A stretch of 64,000 nucleotides of DNA from Halanaerobium saccharolyticum (GCF_003053565.1 NZ_QAXS01000011.1:1-64000), one strand, 5' to 3'. Positions 1 to 8,018 are shown, counted from the stretch's first letter. Notes: generated by a model from the sequence alone, not told the origin. Translations and numbers: made by a program.

Positions 1-23
1 CAAATAATTAATTCAACGGAGCC

Positions 24-45
24 AGGCAGATGCCTTTTTTTATTT
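24..45 (+). terminator. Possible terminator remnant at the left edge
   Basis: A short GC-rich hairpin (AGGC, four-base loop, GCCT) is followed by seven T's and an AT-rich run. It could end a plus-strand transcript entering from outside the window. The stem is only about four pairs, so the call is weak. Nothing else is visible in the first 121 bases. Confidence 0.3.
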
Positions 46-121
46 AGATATTTTTAGATTTACATTTTTTTCTTCACAACATTAATTATACAACCTATAT
101 AATTTTTAATTTTAATACATT

Positions 122-643
122 TTAAAGCTTTTCTGGAGACTTATATTCTACACCAAAAGTTTCTACCTCGACAGATTTCATTACTTGGTCTTCTTTCGGC
201 ATATCTCTAGCGCCTGTTTCTACTTCAGCTATTTGATCAACAGTTTCCATACCTTCAACTACCTCACCAAAAGCTGCATATTGGCCATCTAAGTGAGGAG
301 AATCTTTGTGCATAATAAAGAACTGTGAACCTGCAGAATTAGGGCTCTGACTGCGGGCCATCGAAATAACTCCACGGCTGTGTTTTAAATCATTATCATA
401 ACCATTAGCAGAAAATTCACCTTTAATTGAATAACCGGGATTACCCATTCCTGTGCCATCAGGACAGCCACCTTGAATCATAAAACCTTTTATTACTCGA
501 TGAAAAATAAGACCATCATAATACCCATCTTCAGCCAGCTGAATAAAATTTTTAACTGTATTTTCAGCTTTTTCTGGGTAGAGTTCTAATTTGATTTGAT
601 TCCCACTTTCCATTGTTATTGTTATTTCTGGATTTTTTGACAT
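122..643 (-). CDS. ppiB: Peptidyl-prolyl cis-trans isomerase, cyclophilin type
   Basis: This is a 173-residue cytoplasmic cyclophilin that catalyses cis-trans isomerisation of prolyl peptide bonds during protein folding. Visible family motifs are FHRVIKGFMIQGG (about residues 47-59), GSQFFI in the active-site region and HLDGQYAAFGEV. There is no signal peptide. The length is normal for the bacterial single-domain family. The ATG start has a GAGGTG ribosome-binding site upstream. It is divergent from the substrate-binding protein gene, and the 220-bp gap between them contains paired direct repeats. Family assignment is secure; the specific substrate is unknown. Confidence 0.95.
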   Translation of the reverse strand: MSKNPEITITMESGNQIKLELYPEKAENTVKNFIQLAEDGYYDGLIFHRVIKGFMIQGGCPDGTGMGNPGYSIKGEFSANGYDNDLKHSRGVISMARSQSPNSAGSQFFIMHKDSPHLDGQYAAFGEVVEGMETVDQIAEVETGARDMPKEDQVMKSVEVETFGVEYKSPEKL

Positions 644-696
644 TTATAACACCTCAATTTAATTTTTAATCTTTCTTTCATTATTATATATAATTT

Positions 697-759
697 AAGC
701 TGATATTTAAAGCTGATATTTTAAAATCTTATTAATCAACACGACTTATTTTAAAATCT
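697..759. repeat. Two sets of short direct repeats in a divergent promoter region
   Basis: AAGCTGATATTT occurs at 697-708 and 710-721 (period 13). TATTTTAAAATCT occurs at 717-729 and 747-759 (period 30, close to three helical turns). They lie between ppiB and the divergent binding-protein gene, upstream of both. They may be regulator sites, but the region is very AT-rich. Confidence 0.5.
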
Positions 760-787
760 GATCTTCTTAATTTCAAAAAGTTAAAAA

Positions 788-817
788 TTGACAAGCTGAA
801 GCTATTAATTATATAAT
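788..817 (+). promoter_or_regulatory. Sigma-A type promoter for the substrate-binding protein
   Basis: A perfect TTGACA (788-793) and a perfect TATAAT (812-817) are separated by 18 bp. They lie about 50 bp upstream of the ATG at 865. The position and sequence fit the housekeeping promoter consensus. Confidence 0.75.
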
Positions 818-864
818 TGATTTAAATAATTTGATTTTTCAAAAAGAAGGGAGTAGAAAAAAGT

Positions 865-1839
865 ATGAAAAATATTTTAAAGAAAAGCTATTTATTAGTT
901 TTAATTGTTCTATTAATATCTTCATTTTCAATGAATTTAGCAGCCCAGGAATATGAGATAGGAATTTCACAGTTTGTTGAGCATCCATCTTTAGATTTGG
1001 CCAGAGAGGGTTTTATTGATCAGCTGGCAGAAGAAGGTTTTGTTGATGGTGAAAATATTGAAATAGATTTGCAGAATGCTCAGGCTGATTTTGCCACTGC
1101 TCAGACGATTGCCCAAAGATTTAATCAAAATAAGGTTGATTTAGTTTTAGCAATTGCAACACCATCCGCTCAAACAGCAGCAAATGTTTTAAAAAATACG
1201 CCGGTATTAATTACAGCTGTTACTGATCCTGTAGAAGCTGGTATTGTTAAAAGCATGGAAAAGCCAGGAGCTAATATTACCGGAACAACAGATATGAATC
1301 CGGTGGCAAAACAGTTAGAATTAATAAGAAATTTTTTACCTGAGGTAAAAGATATAGGTATTTTATATAATCCAGGTGAGGTGAATTCAACTGTTCAGGT
1401 TAAATTAGCTAAAGAAAAAGCCAAGGAAATGGGAGTTAATCTGGAAGAAGCAACAGTTAGCAACAGCAGTGAAGTTAGTCTGGCAGTTTCTTCATTGGTA
1501 GATAATGTAGATGCAATTTATGTGCCAACTGATAATATTATCGTTTCTGCAATGCCAACTGTACTTCAAATAGCACATAATAGAAAGATTCCAGTATTTG
1601 CTTCTGAAAATAACTCAGTTGAGCAGGGTGCAGTTGCCACTTTAGGAATTGATTATTATCAGTTAGGCAGACAGACTGGATCTATGGCAGCCAGGATTCT
1701 TAATGGTAGTGACCCTGCGAAAATGCCTGTTGAATCTTCGAAAGAATTAAAGCTTTATATTAATCAAAAATCGACTGAAGAAATTGGTTTAGAAATTCCA
1801 GCAGAACTATTAGAATCTGCTGATACTATTTTTAAGTAA
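865..1839 (+). CDS. ABC transporter substrate-binding protein, TrpX-like family
   Basis: This 324-residue secreted protein has an N-terminal signal peptide (basic MKNILKKS start, hydrophobic stretch to about residue 24, AA before the cleavage site). The mature part resembles the periplasmic-binding fold of the DUF534/TrpX family, whose members bind tryptophan, tyrosine or unknown ligands. There is no lipobox cysteine (the sequence around cleavage is NLAAQE), so the protein is probably soluble rather than lipid-anchored. No permease or ATPase gene follows; a group II intron and then tRNA genes on the other strand come next, so it is an orphan here. The start is ATG with a GAAGGGAG ribosome-binding site. 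Ligand unknown. Confidence 0.85.
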   Translation: MKNILKKSYLLVLIVLLISSFSMNLAAQEYEIGISQFVEHPSLDLAREGFIDQLAEEGFVDGENIEIDLQNAQADFATAQTIAQRFNQNKVDLVLAIATPSAQTAANVLKNTPVLITAVTDPVEAGIVKSMEKPGANITGTTDMNPVAKQLELIRNFLPEVKDIGILYNPGEVNSTVQVKLAKEKAKEMGVNLEEATVSNSSEVSLAVSSLVDNVDAIYVPTDNIIVSAMPTVLQIAHNRKIPVFASENNSVEQGAVATLGIDYYQLGRQTGSMAARILNGSDPAKMPVESSKELKLYINQKSTEEIGLEIPAELLESADTIFK

Positions 1840-1888
1840 AGCGAAATTAAAAAAGAGTTCATTATTTAGTTAAAAATTATATATGCAA

Positions 1889-4084
1889 ATAGAGTAGGGC
1901 GACCACTTTAATGGTTGCCCCCTCATCAAACCGCACGTGCCTTACTAAGGCATACGGCTTACCAACGTGTTTTGATTTGAATTTATATTTTTGCTAATCT
2001 TTGTGTGCATTTTATTTTACGGACTTTTTCAGTGGTATAATAATTCTGACCTTTTTCCCTTGCTCTTTCTACTTTGCGTTTTTGATTTTTCCTGTACTTT
2101 TCCTTCATGTATCTGATATAATCATCTATGGTATAACCAAATTGATAATTATAATATAACCAGAAGGCTGGGATTAATCCAACTTTTGCAAAGTATTCAT
2201 TATTCCATTTGCTAGTCATTTTCCAGCCTTTTTTCTGACTGGGATGGTCATGTATCATTGCTACTCTCAGTCTTCTTCTAATATATCCATCAATTGCTAA
2301 TAATTTATTGCTAAAAACATTTATATAGCAGTTACTTTTCTGTCCATAACTTTCATTGGCATTGATAGCCTTATATAGATTCAAGTAATAATTTATCTTT
2401 CCTCTGATCACTGGATTTACTCTTTCAAGCCATGATTTGATATTTAAAGTTAGATTCTTTCCAGTTTTAGCTTTAATACTTTCTTTAAATTTCTTCCAGG
2501 TTGATTCTTGAGGTTTTGCTATGAAATATGGTTTTCCATCTCTTTTTCGATTTCTCCAGTGCTCAAAAGTATATCCTAGAAAATCAAAATCATCATCATT
2601 AAAATCAACAACTTTCGTCTTTTCCTTCGATATTTCAAGACCTAATTCTTCGAGTTTTCCTTTAACTATCTGGATGGCCTTTTTAATATCCTCTTCACTT
2701 TTTGCAAACACTAGAAAATCATCCGCATATCTAACAAATCTTATTTTATTTTCCTCTAAAACCCAGTCCAGTTCATTTAAATAGGTATTAGCAAGAATTG
2801 GCGAAATGACTCCACCCTGCGGAGTGCCGGAACTTACGTCATAATACTTTCCTTCTTCCATGTAACCAGCTTTCAACCATTTCCAAATCATATCCAGCAC
2901 TGTACCATCTGCTACATATTTATTTAATATTTTCATTAGCTTTTTATGTGGTATGTTATCAAAGAATCCTTTGATATCACAATCATATACATAATTATAT
3001 CCTGTCTCGATATGCCAGAGGATTATTTGTAGTGCTCTCTGCACACCTCTGCCAGGTCGATAACCACAGGACCATTTATGGAAGACTTCTGCTTCAAATT
3101 TAGGCTGGATTACATTTACTACAGCCTGTTGGATTATTCTGTCTTCAATAGTTGGTATTCCAAGTGGTCTTACCTTACCATTTTTCTTCGGTATATACTG
3201 TCGTCTTACCGGAGATGGTTTGTACTCTTTCTCTTTTAATTTATCCAGCATCTTCTCTAATTTCTTTTCTGACTGCTTTCCAAATGATTCTAGAGTTTCA
3301 CCATCAATTCCACCTGCACCTTTATTAGCTTTTACTTTCTGCCAGGCTTCCTTTAACCGCTTTTCGTTCAGTATCTGTCCATAAATACTATGCCACTTTA
3401 ATTTTCTTTCTTTATTCTTTAACTCTTTCAAATCTTATTCCACTCCCTGTTTTGCACACATCCAGCTCGTTTATACTATATTTAGTATCGTCACTGTTTA
3501 CATTATGCATTATTTAAGTGTGAATCCACTCAGGTCGCACTCCCTTCCGTTCAGAAAATGTTTAGTCATTTTCTTACTTCCGTACTATGGAGGCGTCTGA
3601 CTTCTCTATCCGTGTCAACAACTTCGGCTTAACCTTATATGTCTTCACCCATTTCTGGTAGGATAGAGACCTCACGGGGTTGTTGCACTTTCCTTCTAAA
3701 CATGCCCTGTACCTTCACCTGTTAAACTTTTAATATTCGTCCGGATTCTCTGAATATCAAATACTTATTTCTTAAGTAGATTTCCCATTCTTTTCGGATA
3801 GTCATCAATTTAACCTGCCGCTCGTACTTTACGCATTTCTGCATTAGGGCCTGCTCATCCACCTACGGACTTCTCAGCTTGCCGCGTCTCCTTCAGACAG
3901 CACTTCACAATGCTGCCCTAGACTAAGTTTCCCGAGCTATACCGGCATCCTCGGGGAAGGACTTCCACCTTCGAGAAAATTATTCTTCCAGACTCTCAAT
4001 CCGTTTTTACCTTCAAGGTAACGTAATCGCTGTCCTTAACAATTAATTCATTTATGTTACAAAAAGTGCGACTGCCCGTCGCAC
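1889..4084 (-). mobile_element. Group II intron, probably class C, with maturase
   Basis: The minus-strand RNA begins GTGCGAC at 4084, matching the GUGYG 5' consensus. It ends with a domain V hairpin at about 1925-1960 (AGCCGTATG paired with CACGTGCGGTT) and a domain VI hairpin at about 1897-1922, ending CTACTCTAT. About 650 bases of structured domain I-III sequence precede the maturase gene at 1983-3431. The 5' exon ends in the T-tract of the tRNA-operon terminator. Insertion behind a terminator hairpin is the known habit of class C introns. The 3' boundary is uncertain by a few bases. No second copy is present in the window. Confidence 0.88.
1983..3431 (-). CDS. ltrA: Group II intron reverse transcriptase/maturase
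   Basis: The 482-residue intron-encoded protein carries the reverse transcriptase domain (about residues 60-290). It shows GTPQGGVISPILAN and the catalytic YADD motif near residue 236. A maturase X region follows, ending in a basic C-terminus. No HNH endonuclease domain is visible, as expected for class C proteins. It supports intron splicing and retromobility. The start is TTG with GGGAG about 11 bases upstream. The frame is intact, so the element may still be active. The small plus-strand ORF inside it is an antisense shadow. Confidence 0.95.
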   Translation of the reverse strand: MKELKNKERKLKWHSIYGQILNEKRLKEAWQKVKANKGAGGIDGETLESFGKQSEKKLEKMLDKLKEKEYKPSPVRRQYIPKKNGKVRPLGIPTIEDRIIQQAVVNVIQPKFEAEVFHKWSCGYRPGRGVQRALQIILWHIETGYNYVYDCDIKGFFDNIPHKKLMKILNKYVADGTVLDMIWKWLKAGYMEEGKYYDVSSGTPQGGVISPILANTYLNELDWVLEENKIRFVRYADDFLVFAKSEEDIKKAIQIVKGKLEELGLEISKEKTKVVDFNDDDFDFLGYTFEHWRNRKRDGKPYFIAKPQESTWKKFKESIKAKTGKNLTLNIKSWLERVNPVIRGKINYYLNLYKAINANESYGQKSNCYINVFSNKLLAIDGYIRRRLRVAMIHDHPSQKKGWKMTSKWNNEYFAKVGLIPAFWLYYNYQFGYTIDDYIRYMKEKYRKNQKRKVERAREKGQNYYTTEKVRKIKCTQRLAKI

Positions 4085-4117
4085 AAAAAGAAGCCAGGCA
4101 TAATGCCTGGCTTTAAT
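4085..4117 (-). terminator. Terminator of the tRNA operon and intron insertion site
   Basis: Read on the minus strand, AAGCCAGGCA and TGCCTGGCTT form an 11-bp stem with a three-base loop, followed by CTTTTT. The intron 5' end abuts the T-tract. It terminates the tRNA-Lys/fMet/Phe transcript. Confidence 0.9.
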
Positions 4118-4129
4118 ATTCTAAAAAAA

Positions 4130-4205
4130 TGGTGGTGGAAGACAGAATTGAACTGTCGACACGTGGATTTTCAATCCACTGCTCTACCGACTGAGCTATT
4201 CCACC
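4130..4205 (-). tRNA. tRNA-Phe (GAA)
   Basis: This is a complete 76-base cloverleaf with an encoded CCA end. The acceptor stem is GGTGGAA/TTCCACC. The anticodon loop TTGAAAA gives anticodon GAA. It is the last gene of a three-tRNA operon and is followed directly by the operon terminator. Confidence 0.97.
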
Positions 4206-4226
4206 TAATATGTAATTAATTAAAAA

Positions 4227-4303
4227 TGGTTGCGGGGACCGGATTCGAACCGATGACCTCCAGGTTATGAGCCTGACGAGCTACCAGACTGCTCTACCCC
4301 GCG
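4227..4303 (-). tRNA. Initiator tRNA-fMet (CAT)
   Basis: This is a 77-base cloverleaf with encoded CCA and anticodon CAT. Two initiator marks are present: an unpaired C1/A72 at the acceptor end and a purine-pyrimidine A11:T24 pair in the D stem. The three anticodon-stem pairs next to the loop read AGG/CCT rather than the usual GGG/CCC, so pair 29:41 is A:U. It is the middle gene of the tRNA operon. Confidence 0.93.
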
Positions 4304-4310
4304 CTATGAA

Positions 4311-4386
4311 TGGTGAGCCATGGAGGATTCGAACCTCCGACAACCTGATTAAAAGTCAGGTGCTCTGCCAACTGAGCTAATGGCCC
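4311..4386 (-). tRNA. tRNA-Lys (TTT)
   Basis: This is a 76-base cloverleaf with encoded CCA. The acceptor stem GGGCCAT pairs with ATGGCTC, and the anticodon loop CTTTTAA gives TTT. It is the first gene of the operon, close behind a strong promoter. Confidence 0.97.
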
Positions 4387-4407
4387 ATTTCTCTTGCGAC
4401 GCTTTTT

Positions 4408-4436
4408 ATAATATCAATAAACCAGGTGGTTGTCAA
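4408..4436 (-). promoter_or_regulatory. Promoter of the tRNA operon
   Basis: On the minus strand a perfect TTGACA (4436-4431) is followed after 17 bp by TATTAT (4413-4408). The -10 box lies about 20 bp upstream of tRNA-Lys. This is a near-consensus housekeeping promoter. Confidence 0.85.
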
Positions 4437-4474
4437 GAAAAAAGTACAAAAAAGTTTAATATAAAGTAAAATTT

Positions 4475-4512
4475 AGAAAAAATAAAAGGCAGACAACAAA
4501 TAGAGCTGCCCA
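4475..4512 (-). terminator. Terminator of the LysM/M23 gene
   Basis: On the minus strand GGGCAG and CTGCC form a short stem with a 12-base loop, followed by TTTTATTTTTT. It lies just downstream of the stop codon at 4558. Confidence 0.6.
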
Positions 4513-4557
4513 CCTTAAAATTTAAATCATCTCAAACTGCAGTGTCACATTATTAAA

Positions 4558-5829
4558 CTAAGGTAAATAATTTTTAGGATTCAGCGGCTTTTCATTTTGT
4601 AAAACTCCAAAATGAAGGTGGGGCCCTGTGCTTAAACCTGTATTTCCTGATAAAGCTACCACTTGTCCCTTATTAACCATTGAACCTTTAGCAACACTTA
4701 CCTTTGAGTTATGTGCATAAAGAGTTTCTATACCCCGACCATGATCAATAATAACTGTATATCCAAATCCGTTCATCCAGCCGCTATGTACAACTTTTCC
4801 TCCTGCTGCTGCTTTTACACGAGTACCTGATGGTACAGCAATATCCAAACCATTATGAAATAATCTTGTCTTTTTAATGGGGTGAGTTCTCCAGCCAAAA
4901 TTGGAAGTTATTCTACCACTAACCGGCCAGATCAGAGAATTTCTGCTTAATGAAAAAGGACCTCTTTCATAATCAGTTATTATCAGCTCATCACCAGCAA
5001 ATATCCTATCTCCATTTAAATTATTATTCTGACGAATTGTATCTATATCAGTACCATACATTCTGGCAATGGTACTTAAAGCATCTCCTCGCTGTACTTT
5101 ATGTACTATCTGCTCAGAAGAAGATTCATTTCTTTTAGCTTTTGCCTCACTTTTACTGCTGTCTGATTTTTCAAAATCTACAATTGGAAGCACCAGTTCC
5201 TGGCCTTCTTTAATAAAATCTGAATTTAAATTGTTGGCATCCATAATTTCTTCTACCGGTAGATTTCTGCGGGCTGCAATTGTGGAAAGTGTATCGCCCC
5301 TGCGGACTGTATAATAAATCTGTGCTCTTTTAGCTTCCGATTTTTCTTCAGTATTCTTAGCTTCAGTCTTTGCTTCGGCAGTTATAATCTTATCTCTTGG
5401 AATTTTCAAATCCTGTCCGGGTTTTAATTTAGAAGAACTCATGTTATTAAACTCCATAATTTCTTCTACAGTCACATCTCTTGACCCAGCAATTCCTGAC
5501 AGAGTATCTCCATTATCCACTACATAAAGCTCATAAGATACTTTCTCAGAAATCATTTTTTTCAATAATTCAAGGGTTCTACCTCCAACAATACCATCAA
5601 CCTGCAGATTATTACTTTCCTGAAAAGATTCGACCGCTACTTCGGTAGTTCGACCAAAAATGCCATCAGTCGAAACATTATAGCCAAGTGTCTCTAAATA
5701 TTTCTGGACTTCAATTACATCTCTACCTCGATCATTTAATTTAACCTGAAAAGCGGAGGCAGTGATAGTTATTGACAAAAGAAAAACTAATAAAAATATT
5801 AGCGTTGTTAAATAGGTATTTTTTTCCAT
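4558..5829 (-). CDS. Peptidoglycan hydrolase: PG-binding, three LysM and M23 peptidase domains
   Basis: This 423-residue exported protein is predicted to cut peptidoglycan cross-links outside the cytoplasmic membrane. After a signal peptide (to about residue 26) come a PG_binding_1 domain (about 28-90), three LysM repeats (about 99-145, 172-217, 242-285) and a C-terminal M23 endopeptidase domain (about 320-415). The zinc-ligand signatures HNGLD and PHLHFG are both present, so the domain should be catalytic or at least metal-binding. Linkers between LysM repeats are rich in Lys, Glu and Ser. It is probably monocistronic, with its own terminator. A role in growth or division, as in NlpD/DipM proteins, is inferred. 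Confidence 0.93.
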   Translation of the reverse strand: MEKNTYLTTLIFLLVFLLSITITASAFQVKLNDRGRDVIEVQKYLETLGYNVSTDGIFGRTTEVAVESFQESNNLQVDGIVGGRTLELLKKMISEKVSYELYVVDNGDTLSGIAGSRDVTVEEIMEFNNMSSSKLKPGQDLKIPRDKIITAEAKTEAKNTEEKSEAKRAQIYYTVRRGDTLSTIAARRNLPVEEIMDANNLNSDFIKEGQELVLPIVDFEKSDSSKSEAKAKRNESSSEQIVHKVQRGDALSTIARMYGTDIDTIRQNNNLNGDRIFAGDELIITDYERGPFSLSRNSLIWPVSGRITSNFGWRTHPIKKTRLFHNGLDIAVPSGTRVKAAAGGKVVHSGWMNGFGYTVIIDHGRGIETLYAHNSKVSVAKGSMVNKGQVVALSGNTGLSTGPHLHFGVLQNEKPLNPKNYLP

Positions 5830-5879
5830 TTCTCCCCTCCTTTCTTTTTTACTCTACTATACATATTTCTAGATAAAAC

Positions 5880-6365
5880 TCAGATTTCCTTTTTATATTT
5901 CCCTTTTTTGTTTAAATTTATAAAATTATTCTGTCTCAGGGCCTCATAGATAATAATGGAAACTGAGTTAGAAAGATTCAGAGATCTTAAATCATCTTTC
6001 ATAGGAATCCTAATACATCTATCAAGATTATTTTCTAATAATTCTTCCGGTAGACCTGCTGTTTCTTTGCCAAATAGAAAATAATCATCATCCTGATATT
6101 CAAATTCAGCATATGATTTTGCTGCTTTAGTGGTTGCATAAAAAAAGCGCCCACCTTTATTTTCTTTAAAAAAATGCTCTAAATTATCATAATAACTGAT
6201 ATCTAATTTATCCCAGTAATCAAGTCCGGCTCTTTTTAGATATTTATCTGATGTTGAAAATCCGAGTGGTCTAACCAGATGCAGCTTAGAATCGGTTACT
6301 GCACAGGTGCGGGCAATATTTCCGGTATTTTGAGGAATTTCTGGTTCAACAAGTACAATATTCAA
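5880..6365 (-). CDS. trmL: tRNA (cytidine/uridine-2'-O-)-methyltransferase TrmL
   Basis: This SPOUT-family enzyme methylates the ribose at wobble position 34 of certain leucine tRNAs. Visible motifs are EPEIPQNTGNIART near the N-terminus, LVRPLGF, LFGKETAGLPEE and the C-terminal NLSNSVSIIIYEAL that forms the SAM-binding knot. The length of about 161 residues is typical. I place the start at TTG 6365: AAAGG lies 8 bases upstream, and the protein then begins MNIVLVEPEIP like the family. The GTG at 6374 sits inside the Shine-Dalgarno itself. Confidence 0.92.
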   Translation of the reverse strand: MNIVLVEPEIPQNTGNIARTCAVTDSKLHLVRPLGFSTSDKYLKRAGLDYWDKLDISYYDNLEHFFKENKGGRFFYATTKAAKSYAEFEYQDDDYFLFGKETAGLPEELLENNLDRCIRIPMKDDLRSLNLSNSVSIIIYEALRQNNFINLNKKGKYKKEI

Positions 6366-6436
6366 GTTTATCACCTTTGTTATATCTATTTTTCTGAATT
6401 GATTTTTACTTATCTTCTACAAAAGTTAAATTTCTA

Positions 6437-7195
6437 TTAAACTTCTATTTTTAGACCATCATAAGCTGGACTTACATACTCAGGCAGATAATCATTTAAT
6501 TTCTGATGGTCAAGTCTGTGAGAGATATGAGTTAAATAACCGTGTTTTAAATTTAAGCTTTCAATCAGCTCCACTGCCTGGTCAACCGACATGTGAGTTG
6601 GGTGTTCTTCAAAACGAAGTGCATCAACTGCTGCATATTCTATACCTTCCAGGAGTTTTAAAGAACTCTCAGAGATTTTACTGCAGTCAGTTAGATAGGC
6701 AAAATTATTAATCCGGTAAGCAAGTATCTTGTTGTCCCCATGATAGATTGGTACCGGTTGAACTGTTAAATCTTTAAAATGCATCTCTTCTTCAATCTTC
6801 TTTAAAATAACCTGGGGAACTCCTCCACCAGGATTTTCTTCGGAAAATATATAAGGAAAAACTTTTTTTATATGATTTAAAGTTTTATGATCACCATATA
6901 CAGGCATTTCTTTACCCTGAAACCAGTTTAAAGCCCTGATATCATCAAACCCCATAATATGATCTGCATGAGCATGGGTCATCAAAACTGAATCAACATT
7001 TTTTATTTTATTAGCAATTAACTCCAGCCTCATCTCAGGCGGAGTATCAATTAACAAATTATATTCTTCACTTTTTATATGAATCGATGTGCGCATCCTT
7101 TTATTCTTTGGATTATTTGACTGACACACCTCACAATCACAGGCAATTACAGGTACCCCGTGGGAGGTTCCAGTTCCTAAAAATGTTATTTGCAA
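6437..7195 (-). CDS. MBL-fold metal-dependent hydrolase (PhnP-like)
   Basis: This metallo-beta-lactamase-fold protein of about 253 residues has the metal-binding motif THAHADH, FLGTGTSHGVP at its start, a later YLTDCS segment and C-terminal THISHR. A cysteine cluster (CDCEVC) near residues 19-24 resembles the extra zinc site of PhnP-type phosphodiesterases. The substrate is probably a cyclic phosphodiester, but this is not certain. The likely start is TTG 7195 after a GAGAGGGG ribosome-binding site; starts at 7213 (ATG) and 7252 add residues not usual for the family. It lies downstream of ribU with a short gap. Confidence 0.85.
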   Translation of the reverse strand: MQITFLGTGTSHGVPVIACDCEVCQSNNPKNKRMRTSIHIKSEEYNLLIDTPPEMRLELIANKIKNVDSVLMTHAHADHIMGFDDIRALNWFQGKEMPVYGDHKTLNHIKKVFPYIFSEENPGGGVPQVILKKIEEEMHFKDLTVQPVPIYHGDNKILAYRINNFAYLTDCSKISESSLKLLEGIEYAAVDALRFEEHPTHMSVDQAVELIESLNLKHGYLTHISHRLDHQKLNDYLPEYVSPAYDGLKIEV

Positions 7196-7256
7196 AAAAA
7201 CAACCCCTCTCATTAAAAATTTTAACTTAAAAGAGGGGCATTTGTCAAACATTTAA

Positions 7257-7802
7257 CTAATTTATTTGCTTTAATAATCCCTTATTTCTCAGGAAATTTG
7301 CCAGTTTTTTATAAATTAAAACTGTAATAATCGAGTTAATTACTGCTTTGGTTAAATTAAATGGTAAAATTCCGGGCAACATCATCTGTAGAACCTGTTC
7401 TCTGGGAATCCCATAAAAGATTGGATTAAAAATCAAATTGGCTCCTGCCATCACAACTGTCATTGCAATTGAACCAATTGCAAGTCCTTTAATTGCTCCG
7501 ACTTTGTTATGGTGTTTTTGATAAAAATAACCTGCTGTACCCGCAAAGACACCTGTTGCTAGAAAATGCATAAAAGCCCCGAAAGGACCTCCCAGGCCTG
7601 TAAATACTGCCATTAAAATTGATAATATAAAGGTAGCCCCAAGTGCGGCAGCTGGCCCAAACATAAATGAAATGATTAAGATTGGAATATCTCCTGGTTC
7701 ATAAATTAAAAATGGTAAAAACATCGGAAAACGAATCAGCAGCATTAATACCAGTGAAAAAGCTGATAAAACTGCAATTGTAGTAATTCTTTTTGTATCC
7801 AT
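7257..7802 (-). CDS. ribU: Riboflavin ECF transporter S component RibU
   Basis: This integral membrane protein of about 181 residues has roughly five or six hydrophobic helices. YEPGDIPILI and the following FGPAAALG segment are signatures of RibU, the riboflavin-binding S component of energy-coupling factor transporters. The shared EcfA/EcfT energising module is not in this window. The gene sits directly behind an FMN riboswitch and terminator, which independently supports riboflavin as substrate. The start at ATG 7802 follows GGAGAG by five bases; the ATG at 7817 lies before the ribosome-binding site. Confidence 0.93.
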   Translation of the reverse strand: MDTKRITTIAVLSAFSLVLMLLIRFPMFLPFLIYEPGDIPILIISFMFGPAAALGATFILSILMAVFTGLGGPFGAFMHFLATGVFAGTAGYFYQKHHNKVGAIKGLAIGSIAMTVVMAGANLIFNPIFYGIPREQVLQMMLPGILPFNLTKAVINSIITVLIYKKLANFLRNKGLLKQIN

Positions 7803-7842
7803 CTTTTCTCTCCTCATTGTTTATTTATTATCTCCAATTAAA

Positions 7843-7873
7843 ACAAAAAATTAGCCCATTTTTACAGGGCTAA
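7843..7873 (-). terminator. Riboswitch-controlled terminator upstream of ribU
   Basis: TTAGCCC and GGGCTAA form a stem around an A-rich loop and are followed by a T-rich tract on the minus strand. It lies between the FMN aptamer and ribU and is the probable expression platform. Confidence 0.85.
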
Positions 7874-7885
7874 TCAATTATCAAA

Positions 7886-7998
7886 TCTTCTTTATTCCGG
7901 ACTGTACCGTCGGTACTGGAATTTCACCAGTTCAGCTGAAGCTCGTGGACTATACCACCGGTTTGGAATTGCTTTTAAGCTCACCAGACCCTGAAGAT
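7886..7998 (-). ncRNA. FMN riboswitch (RFN element)
   Basis: The minus strand shows the conserved RFN blocks in order: CAGGGTCTGGTG, ATTCC-ACCGGTGGTATAGTCCACGAGC, GGTGAAATTCCAGTACCGACGG, AGTCCGG and AGAAG. The terminator that follows and the riboflavin transporter gene complete a standard FMN-off transcriptional switch: FMN binding favours termination and lowers RibU synthesis. Confidence 0.96.
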
Positions 7999-8018
7999 AA
8001 TATTTTTTTGTCAGTTTT

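Noticed and set aside
2521-2784. Plus-strand ORF inside the intron maturase gene
   Set aside because: It is antisense to the conserved YADD region, has biased low-information sequence and no ribosome-binding site. It is a shadow of the maturase frame.
4066-4084. GTGCGAC...GTCGCAC palindrome as a terminal repeat of an insertion sequence
   Set aside because: It lies at the 5' end of the intron RNA and has no partner at the other boundary. No transposase is present.
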